From the NCBI GenBank assembly GCA_002400415.1, contig DGQP01000008.1, positions 62,001-126,000 on the forward strand: 64,000 nt of DNA, written 5' to 3'. The stretch is from Chitinophagaceae bacterium UBA4411. Its GTDB lineage: Bacteria; Bacteroidota; Bacteroidia; Chitinophagales; Chitinophagaceae. The notes beneath the pieces are model-generated. The model did no database searches and was not told the origin of the DNA. It was given only the letters and a program-made list of their open reading frames with translations. This document shows, one piece after another, positions 18,527 through 27,553 of the stretch; position 1 is the stretch's first letter; every line of letters begins with the position of its first letter. The translations under genes were made by a program, and so were the position numbers.

Positions 18527-19819
18527 TTATATCACCACCAATTCATAAAAATCACCGGGGTTCAGGTAGTGCTGTGCCAATGCCTGTATTTCTTCCGCCG
18601 ACAGGGTCTTGATCGTATTGATCGAATTATAGAAGTATTGTTCATCCAGCCCGTTCAATATAATATTTTTCCACCGGGCAATGATCTGGAAGGGGCCATC
18701 CAGGTCTCCCAGTATTCCTCCCATCATATAGTTCCGGACGAGCAGTAATTCTTCTTCTCCCACCAGTTCTTCCCGCAGGTCTTTCATTTCTTTATACACT
18801 TCGGCAATAGTGGCCTCACAAACATCTTTACCGGCTTCGGTACTGATCATCCAGGCCGAATCATGGATATGGTTTTGCAGGTAACTGTGTATACCATAGG
18901 TATAGCCTTTATCCTCCCGGATATTACTCATCAGTCTTGATCCAAAGAAACCTCCAAACAGGGCATTCAGCACCTGCACTTTCACAAAATCAGGGTGGTG
19001 CCGGTTCGGGAAAGGCCTGGCAATCCGTATGGATCCCTGCACACCCGCTGCATCGTTTGTAATACGGAATTTCTTTTCCGCAGCCGGTTGTGGCTGCAGC
19101 GCTTTCAATGCTGCCGGTTTATTAGGCAGGTCACCAAAATGTTCATTCAGTAATGTCTCCAGGTTAGCCGGGAGCTTACCGGCAGCAAATAAGATCAGCT
19201 TACCATTCCGGTAATACTCGTCATAAAATTTCAGGAGTTGTTCCCGTTGCAGGATATCAAAATCCTCTGCCTTGCTGTATTTCCCATAAGGGTGCTGTTC
19301 GCCGTACAGGTAAACATCAATCAGGCGGCTGGCCACAAAATCACTCTTCTTCAGGCTCACTTTCAGCCGCTGTTTCATATTCTGTTTATAAATCGCCAGT
19401 TCTTCTTCAGGCATTACAGAATCAACGATCAGTTCTTTCACCACCGGTAATAACTCATGAATATGCTTATTCAGGCAATGCAGGGTGATAGTTGCTGTTT
19501 CATTATAACAGGCCCGGTTCAGGTAAGAACCATAATACTCAAAATGCTCATTGATCTGGTAAGCTGTCCGTTCAGCTGTACCATTGCGCAGCAGGAAGTT
19601 GGCTGAAGCCGCCACCAGGTTTTGCTCTTCCTGCCAGTTACCGGCAAAGAAGACCCATTCCAGCGAAAGCACATCTTCAGCGCCTGCATTCACGGCGTAT
19701 ACTTCCACGCCATTGCGCAGGGTGAATTTATCAGCTGCTTTTAATTGCAGGTGAAAATTAACAGCATCAACAATAGCAGGTGCTTTTTTCCTTTCTAACA
19801 TAGTCATTGTTCCTTTCAT
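18527..19819 (-). CDS. M16 family zinc peptidase, non-catalytic partner
   Basis: 430 residues with the M16 (pitrilysin/processing-peptidase-like) fold. It lacks HxxEH; the equivalent region reads NFLLRNGTAERTAYQINEHF, so it cannot bind zinc there. It keeps the substrate-binding region of such subunits, including a glycine-rich loop and the R/Y pair in SRLMSNIREDKGYTYGIHSY. M16 proteases work as pairs, one chain catalytic and one for substrate binding, and the catalytic chain is encoded 11 bp upstream on the same strand. The pair probably acts in the periplasm or cytoplasm on peptides; no signal peptide is obvious. Confidence 0.85.
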   Translation of the reverse strand: MKGTMTMLERKKAPAIVDAVNFHLQLKAADKFTLRNGVEVYAVNAGAEDVLSLEWVFFAGNWQEEQNLVAASANFLLRNGTAERTAYQINEHFEYYGSYLNRACYNETATITLHCLNKHIHELLPVVKELIVDSVMPEEELAIYKQNMKQRLKVSLKKSDFVASRLIDVYLYGEQHPYGKYSKAEDFDILQREQLLKFYDEYYRNGKLILFAAGKLPANLETLLNEHFGDLPNKPAALKALQPQPAAEKKFRITNDAAGVQGSIRIARPFPNRHHPDFVKVQVLNALFGGFFGSRLMSNIREDKGYTYGIHSYLQNHIHDSAWMISTEAGKDVCEATIAEVYKEMKDLREELVGEEELLLVRNYMMGGILGDLDGPFQIIARWKNIILNGLDEQYFYNSINTIKTLSAEEIQALAQHYLNPGDFYELVVI

Positions 19820-19830
19820 CGTTTCGCAGA

Positions 19831-21069
19831 TCAGTTATCCGACAGGTAATAAATAGTGTTACTGTTCTCTTTCCGGAAAATATTCCTGCTTTCCTGTAAA
19901 ATATCTTCGGTGGTTACCGTACCATATTTCTCCAGTTCAAAGTTTATCCAGGAAGCATCCCCGAGTAATTCATAATAGGCAAGGCTTTCGGCGCGGCTCA
20001 TCACACTCATATCTTCAAAAGCGGTGAGGCTTTCTGTTTTATTTTTTACTTTCTGCAATTCAGCTTCAGCCACCAGTTCCTTTTTCATTTTATCCAGCTC
20101 GGCTTCCACAGCTTTCTCCGCATCGTCCATCTTTACTCCTTTCACCAGTTTACCATCAATAGCCAGCAGGCCATTATCACTGCTGCCAAAATGATAGCAT
20201 TCAATATTGCTGAACAGTTGTTTTTCCTTCACCAGCGACTGGTACAGCCGGGATGAACCACCGCCACTCAGTATATCCGTAAGCAGGTCGGTTACATAAT
20301 ACCGCCGGTCCAGCCGCGGGTAAATATGCCATGTTTTATACAATGCATCCAGCGGCACATTGGCCCTGATCTCCAGTTTTCGTTCTTCATTTTGCGGAGC
20401 TTCCTGCGGCAGGTTGCGTTTATATTTTTCGCCGGAAGGAATATCTCCAAACCATTTTTCGGCCAGTTCTTTTACCCGTTCCGTTGTCACATTGCCGGCT
20501 ACCACCATAATGGCATTAACAGGACGGTAGTGTTTGAAAAAGAAGTTTTTTACATCGTCGAGTTTTGCATTTTCAATATGTGATAACTCTTTGCCAATGG
20601 TCATCCAGCGGTAAGGGTGCGTTTTATAAGCGAGTTCCCGCATCTTATGCCATACATCACCATAAGGTTTGGTGAGGTAGTGTTCCTTGAATTCCTCGCA
20701 AACCACTTTGCGCTGTGTTTCCAGGCTCTTTTCTCCGAAGGCCAGCGATAGCATCCTGTCACTTTCCAGCCAGAAAGCTGTTTCAAGGTTTTCTGCCGGA
20801 AGCTGGATATAATAATTGGTCAGATCGTTTGTCGTATACGCATTATTCTCCCCGCCAGCCATCTGAAGGGGTTCGTCATAATCCGGGATATTAACCGAGC
20901 CTCCAAACATCAGGTGTTCAAATAAATGGGCAAAGCCGGTCTTTTCAGGATCCTCATCCCTTGCACCCACATCATAAAGGATATTCATAACCGCCATAGG
21001 AGTGGAGAGATCCTGGTGAACGATCACCCGTAGCCCGTTGGCCAGTGTGAATTTTTCAAATTGAATCAT
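19831..21069 (-). CDS. M16 family zinc peptidase, catalytic subunit
   Basis: 412 residues. The inverted zinc motif HxxEH is HLFEH (about residues 48-52) in GFAHLFEHLMFGGS, and the distal glutamate ligand lies in RKVVCEEFKEHY about 75 residues later, as in active M16B peptidases. The C-terminal M16 domain contains DILSGGGSSRLYQSLVKEKQ. It is the first gene of a two-gene operon with the non-catalytic partner. The length and the heterodimer arrangement match bacterial M16B pairs. No export signal is seen at the chosen ATG. Confidence 0.9.
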   Translation of the reverse strand: MIQFEKFTLANGLRVIVHQDLSTPMAVMNILYDVGARDEDPEKTGFAHLFEHLMFGGSVNIPDYDEPLQMAGGENNAYTTNDLTNYYIQLPAENLETAFWLESDRMLSLAFGEKSLETQRKVVCEEFKEHYLTKPYGDVWHKMRELAYKTHPYRWMTIGKELSHIENAKLDDVKNFFFKHYRPVNAIMVVAGNVTTERVKELAEKWFGDIPSGEKYKRNLPQEAPQNEERKLEIRANVPLDALYKTWHIYPRLDRRYYVTDLLTDILSGGGSSRLYQSLVKEKQLFSNIECYHFGSSDNGLLAIDGKLVKGVKMDDAEKAVEAELDKMKKELVAEAELQKVKNKTESLTAFEDMSVMSRAESLAYYELLGDASWINFELEKYGTVTTEDILQESRNIFRKENSNTIYYLSDN

Positions 21070-21171
21070 AATTGAAATAACAGTCGTTGAATGTAAAAGT
21101 TGTTCGCCCCCGGCGAAGAGGTAAAATTATCGAAAAATGAGCTTCAGGCTGTAACCGTTAAAAAGCAAAAT

Positions 21172-22368
21172 TTATTGACGGATGCTCCTGACCTTAAAGA
21201 CGATCTCCTTCAATGCCAGGTCCCGCCGGATGATCATTTTGATCTTCTCATTCGGCGCCTGCAGGGCGATCTTGTATTGGTTCAGGTTCTGCGAAAAGTT
21301 GTTATTGATTGCAATAACCACATCATTTTCTTTTAAACCCGCCTCTTCAGCCGGTGAGTTTTTAGCCACGTCCCCCACAATGATATTCCCCTGCACATAA
21401 TAGAGCTCAATACCCGAATAGGAATAATCAAAGGGATCATTATAATGGGTATTCGGCACCAGGTAAAAATCCTTTTTTTCGTAATTCAGGATTGTATTGA
21501 ACCTTCGCAGGATATCGTTCCCGATCAAACCGCCGAGGTAGGGATAAGAAGTTACATTATAAACATCATCAAAAATATAAGTGGGTACCGCCCGGAAACG
21601 GAAGGGGCCCAGCTTTACTTCTTTGATCACCGTCACAAACATATCGATCTTGCCGCCCACACCTTCTCCTTCTTTGGACAGCAGTTTTCTTTTTTTATTC
21701 AGTAATGCACTATCAGCAACAAACTCTGTTGAAAGCATCATGCAAACACCGGCCCCGATATCATATAAAAAACGGGTATTGATCGTTGCCGCATCTTTTA
21801 CCCGCAGCGACTGTATAGGGAGGCTGCCAATAGACGGTTTAAACATATAGCCTCCTTTGGGGTAACGTATTGTGCCGGGGCTGCAGATATCAATGAACAT
21901 GCTGTCATAATTAATCTTCACGATATAACGGCTCAGCAGGGAATAACCAATGATTCCGTCAATCTGTTCGCCATATACAGCAGTAAGTATTGAATAATCG
22001 TTGACATGAAAATCAAGGCTGTCCACCTTCAGTTTGGGAAAATGCAGGGTCTGGTTAAATAAAAAAGGCACAGTCCGGATACCGGCAATACCGCGGATTG
22101 TCCGGTCTGTTGCCAGCGGGTTCAGTTTCAGGTAATCCGCTGTTGTTGAATCTAAGGAAATGCCGCTGCTGCCTGTATCAAGTACAAAATTCAGTGTATC
22201 CGGGAAATCATTCAGCCGGGCCTGCAGGATCACGATACCACCGGTAAGCTGGGTAAAGGGGACACGGGTTAGAAAGCGGGAAGGCGGTTCTATAAATTCT
22301 TCCTGGGCTTGTGTCTGCTGTTGCAAAAACAGCAGGGACAGGGCCAGCAGCAATACTATTTTTTTCAT
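21172..22368 (-). CDS. Retropepsin-like aspartyl protease with C-terminal PDZ domain
   Basis: 398 residues from MKKIVLLLALSLLFLQQQTQ, a clear signal peptide; an ATG 21 bases upstream would only add MPTKNLR. The protease domain has the aspartate motif FVLDTGSSGISLDS and a second pseudo-symmetric half with GIIGYSLLSRYIVKINYD. A PDZ domain occupies about residues 310-395 (GNIIVGDVAKNSPAEEAGLK and DVVIAINN). The single-chain double-lobe plus PDZ layout is common in Bacteroidota and suggests a periplasmic quality-control or processing protease, but no substrate is known for the family. Confidence 0.8.
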   Translation of the reverse strand: MKKIVLLLALSLLFLQQQTQAQEEFIEPPSRFLTRVPFTQLTGGIVILQARLNDFPDTLNFVLDTGSSGISLDSTTADYLKLNPLATDRTIRGIAGIRTVPFLFNQTLHFPKLKVDSLDFHVNDYSILTAVYGEQIDGIIGYSLLSRYIVKINYDSMFIDICSPGTIRYPKGGYMFKPSIGSLPIQSLRVKDAATINTRFLYDIGAGVCMMLSTEFVADSALLNKKRKLLSKEGEGVGGKIDMFVTVIKEVKLGPFRFRAVPTYIFDDVYNVTSYPYLGGLIGNDILRRFNTILNYEKKDFYLVPNTHYNDPFDYSYSGIELYYVQGNIIVGDVAKNSPAEEAGLKENDVVIAINNNFSQNLNQYKIALQAPNEKIKMIIRRDLALKEIVFKVRSIRQ

Positions 22369-22523
22369 GCGGAGGTTTTTGGTCGGCAATCGTTCTTATT
22401 CAGGACAGCGACAAGGGCTAAAATGATGCAAAGCCCTTTGCCATTCATACCGGCCCGCAGGTAAATTTAGCTGAATGAGGAGCCGGATCAAAACCGTTCA
22501 GCCTGTTTTCTGTTATTCAGGTG

Positions 22524-22531
22524 TAACTTTG
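22524..22531 (+). promoter_or_regulatory. -7 element of the mqnC promoter
   Basis: TAACTTTG is an exact TAnnTTTG match in the 268-bp divergent spacer between the protease and mqnC. It lies about 105 bp before the mqnC ATG, so it would leave a long 5' leader. No clean TTTG -33 partner is visible, so this is only a candidate. Confidence 0.35.
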
Positions 22532-22636
22532 CGCTTTCCGGGTTTATTCGTCTTCATCCCACAAAGCGGGTTGCCAGACGGCAGCAGTATTCTTTGATAT
22601 CTCAGGGCCTGGTGAATACAAAATGTAAAACAACCT

Positions 22637-23761
22637 ATGCAGCTAAATGAACTCTATGATAAAGCTTCGGCTTTCGGTTCTCTTTCCGTAGAAGAAGGGG
22701 TATACCTCTACCGGCATGCCCCGCTGGCCGACCTGATGTTTATTGCCGATGAACTCCGCAAAAAACAAGTGCCGCACGGCAAAGTGACCTGGCAGATCGA
22801 CCGGAACGTAAACACCACCAATGTTTGCATCGCCAATTGTAAGTTTTGCAATTTCTACCGTATACCCGGGCACGCTGAGGCTTATATCACCGATATGCCG
22901 GCCTACCGGCAAAAGATCACCGAAACCTTAAAATACGGCGGTGACCAGTTGCTCTTGCAGGGCGGGCATCATCCTGACCTGGGTTTGCAATTCTATACAG
23001 ATACTTTCCGGCAGATCAAGCAGGAGTTTCCGATGATCAAGCTGCATACATTGGGGCCACCTGAAGTGGCACATATCACCAAGCTGGAAAAATCAACACA
23101 CCACGAAGTGCTGAAAGCGCTGAAAGAAGCCGGTATGGACTCATTGCCCGGCGCCGGTGCAGAGATACTGGTCGACAGGGTGCGCCGTTTGATCAGCAAA
23201 GGCAAATGCGGGGCGCAGGAATGGCTCGATATTATGCAGGAAGCACACCAACTCAATATCACCACTTCTGCCACGATGATGTTTGGTCATGTGGAAGCCA
23301 TCGAAGAACGTTTTGAGCATTTGGTGAAAATAAGAGAAGTGCAGAGCCGCAAACCAGAAGAGGCAAAAGGTTTCCTTGCTTTTATTCCCTGGACTTTCCA
23401 GGATGTGGACACTTTATTAGCCAAAATTCGTGGTGTTCATAATCTCACCACGGCAGATGAATATATCCGGATGATCGCTTTGAGCCGTATCATGTTGCCC
23501 AATGTAAAGAATATCCAGGCGAGCTGGTTAACAGTGGGCAAACAAACCGCTTCTATCTGTTTACATGCCGGCGCCAATGATTTTGGTTCTATCATGATCG
23601 AAGAGAATGTGGTGAGTGCCGCCGGCGCCCCGCATCGCTTCACCTATAAAACCATTCAGGATGCCATCCGGGAAGCCGGTTTTGAACCCCAGTTGCGTAA
23701 CCAGCAATATGAGTGGAGAGAAATCCCTGCAACGATCCAGGAACAGGTGATCAATTATTAA
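22637..23761 (+). CDS. mqnC: Cyclic dehypoxanthine futalosine synthase
   Basis: A 374-residue radical SAM enzyme. The iron-sulphur motif CxxxCxxC is CIANCKFC at residues 64-71, followed by NFYR. The sequence LLQGGHHPDL and the strongly conserved SLPGAGAEILVDRVRRLIS are diagnostic of the MqnC/MqnE/CofG-like group, and the ASWLTVG ending favours MqnC. MqnC cyclises dehypoxanthine futalosine in the futalosine route to menaquinone, in the cytoplasm. The other mqn genes are not in the window. MqnE is the main alternative, but it normally carries a different substrate-binding C-terminus. Confidence 0.88.
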   Translation: MQLNELYDKASAFGSLSVEEGVYLYRHAPLADLMFIADELRKKQVPHGKVTWQIDRNVNTTNVCIANCKFCNFYRIPGHAEAYITDMPAYRQKITETLKYGGDQLLLQGGHHPDLGLQFYTDTFRQIKQEFPMIKLHTLGPPEVAHITKLEKSTHHEVLKALKEAGMDSLPGAGAEILVDRVRRLISKGKCGAQEWLDIMQEAHQLNITTSATMMFGHVEAIEERFEHLVKIREVQSRKPEEAKGFLAFIPWTFQDVDTLLAKIRGVHNLTTADEYIRMIALSRIMLPNVKNIQASWLTVGKQTASICLHAGANDFGSIMIEENVVSAAGAPHRFTYKTIQDAIREAGFEPQLRNQQYEWREIPATIQEQVINY

Positions 23762-23792
23762 CCCTTTTTCTATTTACTATTCCCCAATCACA

Positions 23793-24092
23793 ATGAAGAA
23801 AACTTACAGCTGGTTCCGTAAAATTGCTTTTGCAGAAGGCATCTCCTTTTTAGTGTTATTGCTGATCGCCATGCCGCTGAAATATTTTGCAGGTATGCCC
23901 AAAGCGGTAACTATCGTTGGCAGCCTGCACGGTGTACTTTTTGTGTCGCTGGCGGTAGCTGCTTATATGGTAAAGGATCAGTATAATAAATCCATTGCCT
24001 GGGGCTTTAAAGTTTTTATCTCTTCCATTATTCCCTTCGGCACTTTTTATATGGATAAAGAGTGGAAGCGGGAGGAAGAGGCGGTGGCATAA
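23793..24092 (+). CDS. DUF3817 integral membrane protein
   Basis: 99 residues with three hydrophobic helices and the family pattern FRKIAFAEGISFLVLLLIAM, PLKYF, GSLHGVLFV and a final FGTFYMDKEW. DUF3817 proteins are small inner-membrane proteins; some are linked to DoxX-like or transporter functions, but no activity is established. The gene begins 31 bp after mqnC and is probably co-transcribed with it. Confidence 0.85.
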   Translation: MKKTYSWFRKIAFAEGISFLVLLLIAMPLKYFAGMPKAVTIVGSLHGVLFVSLAVAAYMVKDQYNKSIAWGFKVFISSIIPFGTFYMDKEWKREEEAVA

Positions 24093-24278
24093 TCATCCCC
24101 TTATACATAACTGTATTGTTACTGGCATAGTTCGGCGTTGATAACCGATGGTAATATTCTGTTGGTGGTTACACATATTTATGTATAATATGCTTCTGTT
24201 TATTAATAGGCAGGTTGCTGACATTCATCTTTAGTTTTCAAAGCTCTCTAATTCGGCTGCTTCTTTTGCCCGATATAT

Positions 24279-24342
24279 ATTTTAGCTGCTTTGCAGGATT
24301 GCCGTAACTTGGCCTAAGCCTACCCTGCAAATCAGCTAAAAT
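24279..24342. repeat. 20-bp inverted repeat before the restriction gene
   Basis: Two 20-base arms (24279-24298 and 24323-24342) match at 18 of 20 positions (ATTTTAGCTGCTTTGCAGGA against the complement of the right arm) around a 24-base loop. Both outer ends are A/T runs, so it could act as a bidirectional terminator. Its length and near-perfect arms would also fit a recombination or protein-binding site at the edge of the accessory region. The rest of the 24093-24400 spacer shows no gene. A stretch at 24209-24241 resembles the interior of the attC site at 40559-40703. Confidence 0.6.
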
Positions 24343-24400
24343 TTTGCTGGCTTCTCCGAAACTGTTTATATTTTTATGTTTATCACACAAAATCAATTGG

Positions 24401-25255
24401 ATGAACGAACCTGTTATAAAAAAATACCCGACAGAAATATTTTGTCATGCTTTTACTGATACATCTAACAAAGCAAAGAAAGCATTAGAACAACAATATT
24501 GTTCCTTCATTAAAGGTACTTGTGTAAAACCCAGGAAAAGCGAACCGCATATAAAAGTCGGGGTTTGCAGCCTTGGGTATCGTGGCAGTTTTACAAAAGA
24601 TTTCTTGCCAGTTATTATTTGCCCGCATCGTTTCAGAGAAGATATTGTTTTTGAAAGCATACGAAAGAAATATTTATCTCATTGGACCAACATTCATTGG
24701 GTAAGCGAAGTGACCATCGGAGTTGGTGGCAACGTTGACTATGTTGCTGTAAATCTTGACCAAAAAGGAGAAATTCAAGACTTCCTATGTGTTGAATTTC
24801 AAGCTGGGGGTACAACTGGTTCGCCCTGGCAGGCAGTTTTAGACCTGAAGGAACATGGTAAGTTTTTAAGTGACTCATACAATTATGGTATTAATTGGGC
24901 TAATGAGTTTATGAAAACCATGATGCAACAGGTTTACAAAAAAGGTAAAATCATAGAAGTTTGGGAGCATAAAATAATTTTTGTCGTTCAGGACATAGCT
25001 ATAGAATACCTCAAGAAATATGTTGACACTTCTCTATTAAGACCAGCAAGAGACGAAGACCCTATTCATCTTTGCACCTATAAAATGGTTTGGCAGGACA
25101 AAAAATGGGTTCTTGATTTTGATGAAATCGTAAGTACTGATTTGGATGGCATAAATCGTATTCTTGGTGGCGCTGACCGTGAACACTACCCAACTGTCGA
25201 AGATTTTAAGAGGAATATTTTACGAAAAGGCAAAATCAACGGAATATTCCAATAG
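24401..25255 (+). CDS. NotI-type restriction endonuclease
   Basis: 284 residues from the ATG at 24401; the open frame extends upstream, but those codons are not family-like. It fits the NotI restriction endonuclease family. The cysteines at about 15, 34, 41 and 56 (with another at 74) resemble the N-terminal four-cysteine iron-binding fold of NotI. The PD-(D/E)xK-like core is GNVDYVAVN ... CVEFQAGG, with D113, E132 and Q134 matching the D/E/Q triad described for NotI. It would cut double-stranded DNA at a specific site. The gene converges on, and overlaps by 20 bp, the methyltransferase gene. The recognition sequence cannot be deduced. Confidence 0.8.
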   Translation: MNEPVIKKYPTEIFCHAFTDTSNKAKKALEQQYCSFIKGTCVKPRKSEPHIKVGVCSLGYRGSFTKDFLPVIICPHRFREDIVFESIRKKYLSHWTNIHWVSEVTIGVGGNVDYVAVNLDQKGEIQDFLCVEFQAGGTTGSPWQAVLDLKEHGKFLSDSYNYGINWANEFMKTMMQQVYKKGKIIEVWEHKIIFVVQDIAIEYLKKYVDTSLLRPARDEDPIHLCTYKMVWQDKKWVLDFDEIVSTDLDGINRILGGADREHYPTVEDFKRNILRKGKINGIFQ

Positions 25256-26306
25256 CATCTTCTATTCTATTCTCCGCAATAGTATTATACTTTGGGCTCA
25301 GGTCAATTCCAATTCCACGTCTGTTTAATTTAACAGCTATTGCGACTGTACTTCCTGTTCCGGAAAAAGGGTCTAAAACAATTCCCTTTTCCGGACATGT
25401 TGCTTTAATCGGATTTAGCAAAAGTTCTTCAGGAAAGACAGCATAATGGGCATCTTTTCTCCAAACATCTTCCGGGGCAATTCTCCATATATCAGAAGGC
25501 AGATGACCGTTTGCACCCATTTTTAAAATATAATATCCCCTTGTTTCAAGTTCTTTAGCCCTGCCACTAACATTGGTTTTATCACTATGAAAAGTACGTT
25601 GTTCTCCACGAATGGTCATTCTGAAGTCGATGGCTCTGCCTTGAGTTAAATCTTCAAGTATCTCATCCAAAGCTTTAAGTGCATTTGCTCTTTCTTCTTC
25701 TGTAAGGGCTGTGCTTTCAAGAATTTGTTTTCTATATTTTTTGCCGCTCACTCCTGTTGCAGACACGATTTCTCCGTTATACATTTTCGGCTTTCTTATT
25801 GGCTGTATTCTTATTTCATCATGTGCATAGTAATATTTTTTGCTCTTGACAAAATGAAAGATATGTTCATAGACATCTCTCAACCTATCCTTTGCACTTT
25901 GCGTTCCTTTCATTTGATCCCAGATTACATCGTTACGCAAAATCCATCCTTTATCCATCATTGCAAGCGCAACCCGCCAGGGCATTCCCATTAGTTGCTT
26001 ATCGTGATACTTGTCCCCTAAGTTTAGCCATAAAGAGCCGTCTTTTGTTAACACACGATAGACCTCATCAAAAACTTCAACGAGTTTCCTTACATAATCA
26101 GACGGATTTTTTTCATCGCCAATTACTTCTGATTGCTCTCCGTCTTCATCAGCAACATCATACTCCCGAAGAAGCCAATAAGGTGGAGAAGTGATAACAC
26201 AATTAATAGAATTGCTTGGGATTTTTTTAAGCATTTCAAGGCTGTTTCCCGTAAGCAGGCAATAAGGGGAGTCACCCTTTATAACATCAATAATTTTATT
26301 TTCCAT
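25236..26306 (-). CDS. Site-specific DNA methyltransferase (beta class, N4-cytosine-like)
   Basis: 356 residues. The catalytic motif IV is TSPPYW at residues 39-44 and the SAM-binding motif I is DPFSGTGST at 312-320, so the order is the beta class of amino-methyltransferases. SPPY is more usual for N4-cytosine than N6-adenine enzymes, but the distinction is not safe. A central insertion (about 150-260) probably carries target recognition. Overlap with the NotI-type gene identifies it as the cognate protective methylase. Its first 11 bases overlap the end of the ribbon-helix-helix gene, so the two are translated from one message. Confidence 0.85.
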   Translation of the reverse strand: MENKIIDVIKGDSPYCLLTGNSLEMLKKIPSNSINCVITSPPYWLLREYDVADEDGEQSEVIGDEKNPSDYVRKLVEVFDEVYRVLTKDGSLWLNLGDKYHDKQLMGMPWRVALAMMDKGWILRNDVIWDQMKGTQSAKDRLRDVYEHIFHFVKSKKYYYAHDEIRIQPIRKPKMYNGEIVSATGVSGKKYRKQILESTALTEEERANALKALDEILEDLTQGRAIDFRMTIRGEQRTFHSDKTNVSGRAKELETRGYYILKMGANGHLPSDIWRIAPEDVWRKDAHYAVFPEELLLNPIKATCPEKGIVLDPFSGTGSTVAIAVKLNRRGIGIDLSPKYNTIAENRIEDAIGIFR

Positions 26307-26493
26307 CTTCTTTCTCTAATTCTAAATTGTTACGTTTCTTTATAGTGGAACTAATGAAGCTCTTTTCCGCAAGCCAGGAAATTACAATGCTTCTGACAAC
26401 ATCGGCATCGCTTTCTCCTAATTCACCTTTAAGTTTTTCAAGTAGTTCCCACTGTTTTTCAGTGAAAGATACCTGGACACGTTTTGTCGACAT
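26296..26493 (-). CDS. Ribbon-helix-helix (CopG-like) small protein
   Basis: 65 residues. The N-terminal strand KRVQVSFTEKQWELLEKLK followed by DADVVRSIVISWLAEKS is the ribbon-helix-helix pattern of CopG/Arc-type DNA-binding proteins. The charged C-terminal tail is short. It is encoded just upstream of, and overlaps, the methyltransferase start, which suggests translational coupling. A role as controller of restriction-modification expression is an inference from position; C-proteins of classic systems are helix-turn-helix instead. An alternative is an antitoxin-like remnant. Confidence 0.75.
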   Translation of the reverse strand: MSTKRVQVSFTEKQWELLEKLKGELGESDADVVRSIVISWLAEKSFISSTIKKRNNLELEKEDGK

Positions 26494-26918
26494 AATTGAC
26501 TATTTGTGTTTTTAAACACTCAAATTTAACACAAATCAGACATAAATTAAATTTTTTCCGGCATATAAGCTGACAAACATTTTCGGGTGACCACAGAACC
26601 AAATACAGAAGCAGATACTTCAAAATTCCCCGACACAACTAAAACCATTTCTCTCGACAAATCCGCCAGTAAATTACATTGGATTTGGTGTTATTGGGGC
26701 ATACCCTTGTAACTTCAATTTCAGCAACATAGTATCTTTTGTTCCGGCTAACGAATATCTCTCTGGCTCTTTATTGCTAATTTCATCACCAGTAATTCGA
26801 TTGGGCAGCAGCTCTGGCGGACGTTTTTAGAATCCTCCAACAACGCCAAGCCCCATACGGAGCATCCCTTATAAGAGCAACAACAAACCTCATTCCCACC
26901 AACAAAAAACAACGTTAT
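26494..26918. other. Non-coding AT-rich spacer with attC-like right end
   Basis: No supported gene is seen in these 425 bases. The last 30 bases resemble the right arms of the cassette sites at 39.8-42.3 kb: ATTCCCACCAACAAAAAAC then AACGTTATATG, where GTTATAT (26914-26920) sits in the core position and overlaps the ATG of the next gene. No convincing left arm is visible, so only half of a site can be claimed. Confidence 0.3.
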
Positions 26919-27488
26919 ATGAGAAAAATAATTTCATTTATGCACATTTCACTTGACGGTTTTGTGGCAGGGCCCAATGGGGAAATGGACTGGATAAAAG
27001 TGAATGAAGAAATTTTTGAGCATGTCGGCAAACGGATAAGCAAAGGCGATACTGCATTATATGGACGGGTAACCTACCAGATGATGGAAAGTTACTGGCC
27101 CACGGCAGCAGATAAGCCGGCAGCGACCCGGCATGATATTGAACATGCAAAGTGGTATAGTAAGGTCCGTAAAGTTGTTCTGTCAAAAACAATGAAAGAC
27201 GCAGGCCTGGCTAACATAAAAATTATCAGCAACAACCTGGCGGAAAGCATTAACGAAATAAAACAACCGGCAGGTGAAGACATCCTGCTTTTTGGCAGCC
27301 CGGCAGCAACACATTCACTTATTCAGCTGAACCTGATTGACGGCTACTGGCTGTTTGTTAACCCGGTTATTCTCGGACGGGGCATTCCGTTGTTTACAAA
27401 CATCAAAGACAAAATAAAACTGAGCTTGCTGACCACCCGCCAATTTACCTGCGGGGTAACAGAGCTGAATTATTCAGTAGACCGGTAA
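26919..27488 (+). CDS. Dihydrofolate reductase family (RibD C-terminal-like) protein
   Basis: 189 residues with the RibD_C / DHFR-like fold: MRKIISFMHISLDGFVAGPNGEMDWI at the start, KGDTALYGRVTYQMMESYWP for the nucleotide-binding loop, VVLSKTMKD, ILLFGSPAATHSLIQLNLID and NPVILGRGIPLF. Members use NADPH on pterin- or pyrimidine-like substrates. Many are stand-alone proteins of unknown substrate, frequent on integrons and accessory regions. The gene starts inside an attC-like core and an attC-like palindrome follows it, so it may itself be a cassette. Confidence 0.85.
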   Translation: MRKIISFMHISLDGFVAGPNGEMDWIKVNEEIFEHVGKRISKGDTALYGRVTYQMMESYWPTAADKPAATRHDIEHAKWYSKVRKVVLSKTMKDAGLANIKIISNNLAESINEIKQPAGEDILLFGSPAATHSLIQLNLIDGYWLFVNPVILGRGIPLFTNIKDKIKLSLLTTRQFTCGVTELNYSVDR

Positions 27489-27493
27489 TAATA

Positions 27494-27553
27494 GCAATCC
27501 GGGCTGATGAATCGCAGAATACCAGACTCAGAAATTCCCGGACGTTGTCTACC
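27494..27553 (+). repeat. Possible attC-like site after the DHFR-family gene
   Basis: The left part reads GCAATCCGGGCTGATG and the right part AATTCCCGGACGTTGTCTACC. TCCGGG and CCCGGA (27498-27503, 27537-27542) form the inner stem and GTTGTCT (27544-27550) sits where the core would be. The GGGCTGA...ATTCCC order matches the four stronger sites at 39.8-42.3 kb. The outer stem is weak, so this is a tentative or decayed site. Confidence 0.35.
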
